Source: Bacteroidia bacterium
GTDB lineage: Bacteria; Bacteroidota; Bacteroidia; Chitinophagales; Saprospiraceae
NCBI GenBank assembly: GCA_030432855.1
Contig: JAUILM010000070.1
Span: 1 to 13,058 of the forward strand
Length of the DNA stretch: 13,058 nucleotides
Reading direction: 5' to 3'
Both the position numbers and the translations under genes were made by a program. Positions within the stretch are counted from its first letter, which is position 1; each line of letters opens with the position of its first letter. This document shows, in pieces, positions 7,519 to 13,058 of the stretch. The notes under the pieces were generated by a model. That model was not told the DNA's origin. It saw only the letters and a program-made list of their open reading frames with translations, and searched no databases.

Positions 7519-7548
7519 TTGATGATCTAATTACTTCACTTAATTTAT
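7519..7548 (+). promoter_or_regulatory. Weak promoter candidate for the DUF2911 gene
   Basis: TTG at 7519-7521 and TAATTTAT at 7541-7548 are 19 bases apart, the right spacing, but the -7 box has two mismatches. Within the 200-base divergent interval 7354-7553 there is another one-mismatch box, CATCTTTG at 7447-7454, which would give a leader of about 95 bases. Either could be used. Confidence 0.25.
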
Positions 7549-7553
7549 ATCGT

Positions 7554-8702
7554 ATGAAACGACTTTTTTCGATTGCTCTGTTGAGTGGCTTGCTGACAAC
7601 TTATGTGGCAGGTCAGACATTGAGCACTCCACCTTCGGGAAACAATCAAAAAAGCTCTATAACACAATTTATCGGCAGTTTGGTCACTGTCACGGTCGAC
7701 TATAGCAGTCCGGATGTTACATCTCCCACTGGAGAAGACAGGACGGGAAAAATCTGGGGGGAATTAGTACCCTACGGATTATCTGATTTAAGTTTCGGCG
7801 TGGGCTTCGGCTCAGGCAATCCTGCACCCTGGCGTGCCGGAGCCAATGAAAGTACGGTAATCACTTTTTCTCATGATGTAGAAATCGAAGGGAAAGCCAT
7901 CGCAGCAGGGAGTTATGGCCTGCATTTGATACCGCGTGAGACTGAACCCTGGACCTGGATCTTCACGAAAAATACAGACCAATGGGGTAGTTATAATTAT
8001 GATGAAGCTGATGATGTATTACGGGTCGATGTTGAAGCTGCGGAGTCAGCATATCATGAATGGCTCACGTATGCATTTGATGATCGACAACCAGAATCTG
8101 CCGTATTGGCGCTTAAATGGGAGAAAAAATCAATCCCAATGACGATTTCAGTCCCAGATTACAATGACTTGTATGTCAAGACATTTGATCGAGAGCTTAC
8201 AGGCGGAGCTGGATTTACGTATCAAAATTATGTGGCCGCCTCGCAATTTTGCCTTGCTAACAATACACACCTTGAAAAAGGTCTGGAGTGGGCAGAAGAT
8301 GCGATAAGTGCACCTTTTGTGGGAGTGTCCAACTTCAATACACTACAAAATAAGGCTTCGATACAGATGGCAATGGAAAAGATGTCTGAAGCCGAAGAGA
8401 CCATGATGGCAGCTATTAAAGACCCTACTGCGACTTCCCTGCAAATCCATCAGTTTGGACGGCAATTGATTACCATGGATCGGAAGGACAAGGCCTTGGA
8501 GGTATTTAAGTATAACCATGATCGTTATGAGGGTGCCTGGCCCACTAATGTGGGGATGGCCAGAGGATTGGCTGCAGTCGGTCAATATGACGAAGCGCTT
8601 AAACACGCTGAAATGGCAGTGGAAGAAGCTCCGGATGATGTCAATAAGAAAAGTATGATGGATGCGGTTGAAAAACTGAAAAACAAACAGGATTTCAATT
8701 GA
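7554..8702 (+). CDS. Exported DUF2911 protein with C-terminal TPR-like repeats
   Basis: A 382-residue secreted protein. The signal peptide is MKRLFSIALLSGLLTTYVAG, with cleavage before QTLS. Residues about 25-200 are a DUF2911 domain, recognised from VDYSSPDV, IWGELVPYG, the hallmark WRAGANESTVITFS (residues 93-106), AAGSYGLHLIP and DQWGSYNYDEADDVLRVDV. From about residue 225 to the end the chain is helical with TPR-like spacing; the clearest unit is AVGQYDEALKHAEMAVEEAP (341-360), then a final helix. DUF2911 has no established biochemical role. It is transcribed divergently from the minus-strand operon and converges on the DUF6089-like gene, with a hairpin terminator between. Start ATG 7554 is set by the signal peptide. 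Confidence 0.87.
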   Translation: MKRLFSIALLSGLLTTYVAGQTLSTPPSGNNQKSSITQFIGSLVTVTVDYSSPDVTSPTGEDRTGKIWGELVPYGLSDLSFGVGFGSGNPAPWRAGANESTVITFSHDVEIEGKAIAAGSYGLHLIPRETEPWTWIFTKNTDQWGSYNYDEADDVLRVDVEAAESAYHEWLTYAFDDRQPESAVLALKWEKKSIPMTISVPDYNDLYVKTFDRELTGGAGFTYQNYVAASQFCLANNTHLEKGLEWAEDAISAPFVGVSNFNTLQNKASIQMAMEKMSEAEETMMAAIKDPTATSLQIHQFGRQLITMDRKDKALEVFKYNHDRYEGAWPTNVGMARGLAAVGQYDEALKHAEMAVEEAPDDVNKKSMMDAVEKLKNKQDFN

Positions 8703-8735
8703 TCCCTTACGATATTCCGTCGTTTATTTATTTGG

Positions 8736-8763
8736 AAGGTCCATGCGTTTGTATGGACCTTTT
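8736..8763. terminator. Intrinsic terminator between converging genes
   Basis: AAGGTCCAT (8736-8744) pairs perfectly with ATGGACCTT (8753-8761). A G-T wobble and a C-G pair extend the stem to a GTTT loop. TTTTC follows on the + strand and a T-rich run precedes the stem, giving A/T tails in both directions. It lies between the ends of the DUF2911 gene (8702) and the DUF6089-like gene (8765) and can serve both, nearly touching the latter's stop codon. Confidence 0.75.
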
Positions 8764-8764
8764 C

Positions 8765-9607
8765 TTATTTGGAAATTTCCGGGCACTTCACATTTCCAAA
8801 GTAGTATACCAGGCCAATTTGCAGAAATGTATATGAATCTTTTGTAGTGGAGTCTCCTCGCTGCCGGCCCTCCATACCCAATAGGTTGCCATCAGCATCA
8901 GGGAATGATGGATCAGATGCCAGTACGGCGATGTCTGCCAACTCAGGACCATGATTGCCACGTAATTCACTCATGTCAGGATACACCGTGCTAACGTCAT
9001 CCAGATAGTCGGTGTAGAGTTTTCTCAGACTCAACTCAATGTTTAAACTCCATTCATAGGAAAGGTCCATCTTCAGACCAATACCATAATTCAGGGCCCG
9101 CTGAAAATTGGCGTATTCCTCACCCTGAAATTGACCTTCAGTGCCTAGCTCACGGAGAGGAGGTGTCTTTTCACCGTTATATTTTGCATACGGATTGAAT
9201 GAAAAAACAGAAAATCCTGCAAAGAGATAAGGTGTGTAAAAGTAATCCCGGTGACCGTGAATGTACCGGAAGAAATTAAACTCCACCTGACTGCTCAGGT
9301 CCCACAGATGTGTTCTAAAGTTGATATTCCTTCTGCGTTCGAAGGCATTATCAGAGTTCGCATCATCAGCTCGGAGGAATCCATAGTTGCCGGAAAACTT
9401 CAATGCCAGCCTGTTATTGAAATTGTATCTACCAATGATGCCACCAGCCTGACCAGGATGAGTAACATCAAACTGTGTATTCAAGTCACCAAAATAGAAG
9501 GCACCGCCTAGCCATCCCCCGACTTCAAATCCCTGTTGTGCTCGTGCAGCTGATATACTTATTAGAAAGCAGATCAATGCTGCGAAAATTTTAAAATTGC
9601 TCTTCAT
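8765..9607 (-). CDS. DUF6089-like outer-membrane or periplasmic protein
   Basis: A 280-residue exported protein. The signal peptide is MKSNFKIFAALICFLISISAARA, with cleavage before QQGF. The mature part matches what I know of the Bacteroidota DUF6089 family: EVGGWLGGAFYFGDLNT near its start, then AGGIIGRYNFNNRLALK, YTPYLFAGFSVFSFNPYAKY, LGTEGQ and a late TDYLDDVSTVYPD, ending in a strand-rich LQIGLVYYFGN. The strand pattern suggests a small outer-membrane barrel. In many Bacteroidota a DUF6089 gene sits beside bamA; here it does not. The frame is open to a TTG at 9625, but ATG 9607 is preferred: it begins the signal peptide, and the -7 box at 9623-9630 overlaps the TTG. Function unknown. Confidence 0.82.
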   Translation of the reverse strand: MKSNFKIFAALICFLISISAARAQQGFEVGGWLGGAFYFGDLNTQFDVTHPGQAGGIIGRYNFNNRLALKFSGNYGFLRADDANSDNAFERRRNINFRTHLWDLSSQVEFNFFRYIHGHRDYFYTPYLFAGFSVFSFNPYAKYNGEKTPPLRELGTEGQFQGEEYANFQRALNYGIGLKMDLSYEWSLNIELSLRKLYTDYLDDVSTVYPDMSELRGNHGPELADIAVLASDPSFPDADGNLLGMEGRQRGDSTTKDSYTFLQIGLVYYFGNVKCPEISK

Positions 9608-9622
9608 GTAGTAAAATCCCGG

Positions 9623-9630
9623 CAAAGTTA
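9623..9630 (-). promoter_or_regulatory. -7 promoter box of the DUF6089-like gene
   Basis: TAACTTTG on the minus strand is a perfect TAnnTTTG and ends 15 bases before the ATG at 9607. No clear -33 TTTG is seen at the usual distance; a short hairpin (9638-9656) occupies that area. Confidence 0.5.
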
Positions 9631-9637
9631 CTTTTAA

Positions 9638-9656
9638 ACGGCAAATACCTTACCGT
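9638..9656 (-). terminator. Weak hairpin after rlmN
   Basis: On the minus strand ACGGTAA pairs with TTGCCGT (one G-T wobble) around a five-base loop, 43 bases after the rlmN stop. The following TTTAAAAG is a poor U-tract, so this could be a weak terminator for rlmN or chance. Confidence 0.3.
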
Positions 9657-9699
9657 ATTGCACGATTTGTCAATGCACAACCGTCGAGAAGAGACCAGA

Positions 9700-10758
9700 C
9701 TATGATGGCTGGGCCTCCTTATTAGCGAGCTGACCGCAGGCTGCATCAATATCTTTACCGCGGCTTCTTCGCACGGTCACCGGAATATCCAGACTTGCTA
9801 ACTTGCTGGCAAATCGATTCAGTCGCTCTGGATCTGATTTGATGAAAGACACGCCCGAAATGGGGTTGTACTCGATAATGTTTACAGTGACGGGAAAGGC
9901 ACTGCAAAATTTGGCAAGGTTCTTCGCATCCTCAATGCCATCATTAAAGTCCTGAAAGGCAATGTACTCCAAAGTGATTTTGTTTCTGGTGGCTTGATAA
10001 AAGGCTCGCAAAGCTTCTTGCAAAACTTCCAGGTTGTTCTGCTCATTGATCGGCATGATTTCATTACGCTTTGCATCATCGGCTGCATGCATTGAAAGGG
10101 CAAGATTAAACCGCACACCATCTTCTGCCATTCGATGGATCATTTTAGCTATCCCGGCGGTGCTGACTGTGATGCGCCTTGGTGACATGTGAAGGCCATC
10201 TTCAGCCGTGATCCGCTCGATGGACTGCATCACGGGTTTAAAGGCCAGGAGGGGTTCTCCCATGCCCATGTATACAATATTGGTCAATGGGCGTCCAAAA
10301 TGCTCTAGTGCCTGTTCGTTTACGAGAAAAACCTGATCATAAATCTCTCCGGCAGTCAGATTGCGTTCGCGCTTCATTTGTCCGGTTGCACAAAATTTGC
10401 AGCTCAGGCTGCAGCCCACCTGTGAACTCACACAGACCGTATAACGATTTTCATCAGGTACCGGGATCAGAACCGACTCGATGAGATGTCCATCATGAAG
10501 TCGAAAGCGGCTTTTGATGGTACCGTCAGCACTATGTTGCTGAAAGTCCAGCGTGATCTGCTGAATTACAAAGTGCATATCCAATGCCGCACGCAAGGCT
10601 TTGGGTAGGTTTGACATGTCTTCAAAACTGCCTGAGCCTTTCTGCCATAACCATTGCCATACCTGGTCTGCCCGATACCTGGGTAAGGAGAGAACTTCTT
10701 TGCAGAAGGTCTGTAGTTGCTCTTTTGAAAGGGCTCGTATGTCTTTCTTCTCGTTCAC
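9700..10758 (-). CDS. rlmN: RlmN: dual-specificity 23S rRNA (A2503) / tRNA (A37) C2-methyltransferase
   Basis: A 352-residue radical SAM enzyme that methylates C2 of adenosine 2503 in 23S rRNA and of A37 in some tRNAs. The 4Fe-4S motif CxxxCxxC is CSLSCKFC (Cys116, Cys120, Cys123). The SAM-binding glycine-rich motif is MGMGEPLL, close to residues 164-171. The methyl-carrying cysteine near the end is Cys341 in DIDAACGQL, so both mechanistic cysteines of the family are in place. The N-terminal helical domain (KKDIRALSKEQLQTFCKEV, YRADQVWQWLWQKG) is complete. The longest frame begins at ATG 10785, but I place the start at GTG 10758: family members begin at the sequence KKDIR, and a perfect -7 promoter box lies at 10766-10773, inside the extra codons. 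It is divergent from the histidine kinase gene and appears monocistronic. Confidence 0.95.
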   Translation of the reverse strand: MNEKKDIRALSKEQLQTFCKEVLSLPRYRADQVWQWLWQKGSGSFEDMSNLPKALRAALDMHFVIQQITLDFQQHSADGTIKSRFRLHDGHLIESVLIPVPDENRYTVCVSSQVGCSLSCKFCATGQMKRERNLTAGEIYDQVFLVNEQALEHFGRPLTNIVYMGMGEPLLAFKPVMQSIERITAEDGLHMSPRRITVSTAGIAKMIHRMAEDGVRFNLALSMHAADDAKRNEIMPINEQNNLEVLQEALRAFYQATRNKITLEYIAFQDFNDGIEDAKNLAKFCSAFPVTVNIIEYNPISGVSFIKSDPERLNRFASKLASLDIPVTVRRSRGKDIDAACGQLANKEAQPS

Positions 10759-10765
10759 GTGCTTG

Positions 10766-10796
10766 CAAAGATACGTTTCATACAAACATCACCATA
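10766..10796 (-). promoter_or_regulatory. Promoter of rlmN
   Basis: TATCTTTG on the minus strand (10773-10766) is a perfect -7 box. TATG (10796-10793), 19 bases upstream, is a one-mismatch -33 box. The box ends 7 bases before the GTG at 10758, so the message would be leaderless or nearly so. Confidence 0.5.
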
Positions 10797-10911
10797 GACT
10801 ATAAGTTCCGTTTCGCCTCAACTCGGTTGCGTGTCATAGCTTCAGTATAGAACAGATAATATCATTGAGGGGATATACAGCTGAATACCATCATGACGTT
10901 TAATTCGTTTT

Positions 10912-10919
10912 TATCTTTG
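10912..10919 (+). promoter_or_regulatory. -7 promoter box of the histidine kinase/receptor unit
   Basis: TATCTTTG is a perfect TAnnTTTG ending 17 bases before the ATG at 10937. No convincing -33 TTTG is found at 17-23 bases upstream. The AAGGGG at 10930-10935 lies too close to the ATG to act as a normal Shine-Dalgarno sequence. Confidence 0.5.
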
Positions 10920-10936
10920 ATTGGATATTAAGGGGA

Positions 10937-12190
10937 ATGGATATTTATCAGAAGCGAAGTGCCTGGAAGCTCTACATGACAATTGCCGCCGTGGTCATCA
11001 TGGTCGTGGTGGTTCTGTACACTTCTTTCCTGGCAGCTAATCTGCATGAGTCCGAACGCAATCGGGTTCAATTGCTCCTTATGGCCCAGGAAGATCTGGC
11101 AAAAGACCTGGACAATCCGGACCGGGATGTGAGCCTTTCATTGGAGATAACTGCAGCAAACAAGACAATCCCGATTATCCTGGTAAACGACAAGGATGAG
11201 ATTCAGTACAATAACTTTCCGGAGGGAACCACCGAGGAGGATGTACGGCGTGATCTTGAGAAAATCAAACGTTCTGGTATCGAACCTGTACGATATAAGG
11301 GGCCTGGAGTTGAACAATTAGTATATTTTCACCGATCCCGATTATCCCAGTTTATTACCTATTTTCCTATCATCATGGTCCTCCTGATCTCTGTGTTTAT
11401 GGCACTGGGATATTTTATGCTGAGTTCCAGTAGGAAAGCAGAGCAAAACAGAGTCTGGGTGGGGATGGCTAAGGAGACAGCGCATCAGCTGGGTACCCCC
11501 ATCAGTGCGATTGTAGCCTGGATAGAGCACCTGCGTGCCATTTCAGATGATGAACCTGACAAATTGGAGATCCTGGATGAACTCACGGACGATGTTGGCC
11601 GACTTGAATTGATTGCTGATCGATTTTCAAAGATCGGATCAGCGCCCAGCCTTGATCGAAAGGATATTTATGATGAGTTAAATAAGACCAAACGTTACAT
11701 GCAACGTCGGGCTTCTCGCAGGGTTCAATTCGAATTTCCAGAAGAACAACATGCGCCACTTTATGTAAATATTAACTCTCATCTGTTCAACTGGGTTATC
11801 GAAAATCTGTTGAGAAATGCGTTAGATGCTATGGAAGGCCAGGGATTGATTAAGGCGGAAGTTTATGAAGATCAGGATCACATCATAATTGATATTTCAG
11901 ATTCTGGGAAAGGGATTCCCGCCTCAAAACAAAAAATGGTTTTCCAGCCAGGTTTTACAACAAAGAAAAGAGGTTGGGGACTTGGATTATCTTTGGCAAA
12001 ACGTATTATTGAGAATTACCACAAAGGCAAGATATTTGTCAAGAAATCAGAGCAGAATGTTGGGACAACCTTCACAATTAAACTTCCCAAGAATAATCCG
12101 GAAGCTGATACTCAGCATCGCTCTGCTGGTAGTCGTATTGCTGGTAAAAGCTCAGGAACGCGACAGCCTGTCATTTCAGGTGATAAATAG
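10937..12190 (+). CDS. Orphan membrane sensor histidine kinase
   Basis: A 417-residue kinase with two membrane helices (about 12-35 and 140-160) flanking a periplasmic sensor of about 100 residues that I cannot assign to a known fold. The dimerisation/phosphoacceptor region contains KETAHQLGTPIS with His183 as the predicted phosphorylation site; the residue after it is Gln, not the usual Glu or Asp. The ATPase domain is complete: N box ENLLRNALDAM (Asn290, Asn294), G1 DSGKG (322-326), F box FQPGFTT, G2 GWGLGLSLAK and G3 GTTFTIKLP. Such a protein would autophosphorylate and pass phosphate to a response regulator, but none is encoded nearby. The domain ends near residue 385; the last 32 residues are low-conservation tail that is overprinted on the signal peptide of the next gene. 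Probably co-transcribed with that receptor. Confidence 0.92.
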   Translation: MDIYQKRSAWKLYMTIAAVVIMVVVVLYTSFLAANLHESERNRVQLLLMAQEDLAKDLDNPDRDVSLSLEITAANKTIPIILVNDKDEIQYNNFPEGTTEEDVRRDLEKIKRSGIEPVRYKGPGVEQLVYFHRSRLSQFITYFPIIMVLLISVFMALGYFMLSSSRKAEQNRVWVGMAKETAHQLGTPISAIVAWIEHLRAISDDEPDKLEILDELTDDVGRLELIADRFSKIGSAPSLDRKDIYDELNKTKRYMQRRASRRVQFEFPEEQHAPLYVNINSHLFNWVIENLLRNALDAMEGQGLIKAEVYEDQDHIIIDISDSGKGIPASKQKMVFQPGFTTKKRGWGLGLSLAKRIIENYHKGKIFVKKSEQNVGTTFTIKLPKNNPEADTQHRSAGSRIAGKSSGTRQPVISGDK

Positions 12191-13058
12191 CGGGGGAGAG
12201 CCTCTTCCGGCAGCAATAGCCCACAATAGAGATTACACAATTAAGGCCACTTCTGATCTTTCAGGCAACATTCATATCCCTAAACCTGACGGATCTGACA
12301 CCCTATATATCGCATCGATGGGATACTATGAAGTCCAATATGCTACACCCGATCTGATTAAACGCTCTTCCGTGACCTTGCAGCCCCTTATGCAGGATCT
12401 GGAGGTGGTGGAGGTGATAGGTAGAACAGACCTTACGGAGCGTATGATTCCCTATCAGGTACAGCGGTTGGCGGAATCAGAGATCTCTTTTCAGCAAAGC
12501 CCCAATGCGGCCGACGCATTAGCTGCTACGCCGGGTGTGTTTGTGCAAAAGAGTCAAATGGGTGGAGGAAGTCCCATCATACGTGGGTTTGAAGCCAATA
12601 GAGTGTTGCTTGTACTTGACGGAGTACGAATGAATAACATAATATATCGAAGTGGCCACCTGCAAAATGCAATCACAGTAGATGCACAAGGTCTTGAGCA
12701 GCTGGAAGTCATCTTTGGGCCGGGGTCTTTGATGTATGGCAGTGATGCCTTAGGCGGTGTAGTCCACTTTCGCACCAAATCTCCCAAAGTGGGAGTGGAG
12801 GCGGGGACACTTGATCTAAATACTTCGATGCGATATGCATCTGCTAGTCGCCAGAAGACGGCACATGTAGATTTTGGCATTGGAGGTAAGAAATTGGGGT
12901 ACTGGGGTAGTGCGACCTATTCGTCCTTTGGAGATCTCCGAACGGGAAAGCGTTACAGTGACAAGTATCCTCAATTCGGAAAAAGGCTTTTCTATATAGA
13001 TACAGAGGGTACAGTTGATCGTGTATTGGAAAATGATGAAACAAACTTGCAAATTGGT
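12057..13058 (+). CDS. TonB-dependent outer-membrane receptor, N-terminal part (3' end outside window)
   Basis: The frame is open from ATG 12057 to the window end, giving 334 residues. The signal peptide is formed by positively charged PRIIRK and the hydrophobic run LILSIALLVVVLLV, with cleavage after VKA (about residue 32). Residues about 40-110 are a carboxypeptidase-regulatory-like domain of the kind found in Bacteroidota receptors. The plug domain follows: GVFVQKSQMGGGSPIIRGF (about 160-178), LLVLDGVRMNN (Asp188 region), then YRSGHLQN and GSDALGGVVHF (about 228-238). The plug resembles receptors annotated for haem/haemoglobin-type or other siderophore cargo, but cargo cannot be read from this part. 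The barrel is beyond the window. The start overlaps the histidine kinase gene by 134 bases in another frame. No other standard start codon that retains the complete signal peptide is available except TTG 12060. Confidence 0.88.
   Translation, partial: MLGQPSQLNFPRIIRKLILSIALLVVVLLVKAQERDSLSFQVINSGGEPLPAAIAHNRDYTIKATSDLSGNIHIPKPDGSDTLYIASMGYYEVQYATPDLIKRSSVTLQPLMQDLEVVEVIGRTDLTERMIPYQVQRLAESEISFQQSPNAADALAATPGVFVQKSQMGGGSPIIRGFEANRVLLVLDGVRMNNIIYRSGHLQNAITVDAQGLEQLEVIFGPGSLMYGSDALGGVVHFRTKSPKVGVEAGTLDLNTSMRYASASRQKTAHVDFGIGGKKLGYWGSATYSSFGDLRTGKRYSDKYPQFGKRLFYIDTEGTVDRVLENDETNLQIG

Noticed and set aside
7354..7553. Possible riboswitch or tRNA in the 200-base divergent interval
   Set aside because: No cloverleaf, no long stem and no recognisable riboswitch core; it fits a simple divergent promoter region.
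9638..9699. Small RNA or attenuator between rlmN and the DUF6089-like gene
   Set aside because: Only one short wobble-containing hairpin and a few short direct repeats are present, too little to support an RNA gene.
10759..10785. N-terminal extension of RlmN from ATG 10785
   Set aside because: These nine codons contain the gene's own perfect -7 box and precede the point where family members normally start.
10930..10935. Shine-Dalgarno-like AAGGGG before the histidine kinase
   Set aside because: It is only one base from the ATG, too close for normal ribosome binding, and neighbouring genes show no such sites.
12040..12195. Frameshift joining the kinase and the TonB receptor into one broken gene
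   Set aside because: The kinase domain is complete before the overlap and the receptor has its own complete signal peptide, so these are two separate genes; only a small indel affecting the kinase's extra tail remains possible.
12554..12880. Minus-strand open frame of about 108 codons opposite the TonB receptor
   Set aside because: The plus strand here encodes recognisable plug-domain motifs without interruption; the antisense frame has no family resemblance and is a by-product of codon composition.

Overview
The window looks like chromosomal DNA of a member of the Bacteroidota. The evidence is a TonB-dependent receptor with a carboxypeptidase-like N-terminal domain, an ECF sigma factor with a zinc-less membrane anti-sigma-like partner and an outer-membrane barrel, DUF2911 and DUF6089-type proteins, a Bacteroidota-type YpdA-like flavoprotein, and repeated copies of the Bacteroidota -7 promoter box TAnnTTTG just upstream of start codons. 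Shine-Dalgarno sequences are largely absent, which also fits. The class (Saprospiria or Cytophagia-like) cannot be fixed from the sequence alone. No tRNA, rRNA, CRISPR, insertion sequence or phage gene was seen, and no gene-free stretch exceeds 300 bases.

Layout. 2-1132 (+): C-terminal barrel of an Omp85/BamA-like outer-membrane protein, cut by the window start. 1184-2191 (+): YpdA-like NAD(P)/FAD oxidoreductase with its own promoter. 2292-4475 (+): a tight operon of ECF sigma factor, single-pass anti-sigma-like protein and PorT-like outer-membrane barrel, closed by a strong hairpin terminator at 4502-4534 shared with the converging operon. 7353-4559 (-): a three-gene operon of a conserved 469-residue protein of unknown function, an M15 (VanY-like) peptidase lipoprotein and a thioredoxin-fold protein. 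7554-8702 (+): exported DUF2911-TPR protein, converging on a DUF6089-like envelope protein (8765-9607, -) with a hairpin terminator between them. 9700-10758 (-): rlmN. 10937-12190 (+): orphan sensor histidine kinase. 12057->13058 (+): TonB-dependent receptor, cut by the window end.

Most genes serve the cell envelope: barrel biogenesis, peptidoglycan trimming, outer-membrane transport and envelope signalling. Two modules look regulatory. In the sigma/anti-sigma/barrel operon, the barrel may report on or be controlled by the sigma factor. In the kinase/receptor pair, the receptor's start and whole signal peptide are encoded out of frame inside the 3' end of the kinase gene, a 134-base same-strand overlap. 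The receptor and the start choices for rlmN, the DUF6089-like gene, the YpdA-like gene and the M15 lipoprotein were worked out from promoter position, signal peptides and family N-termini.
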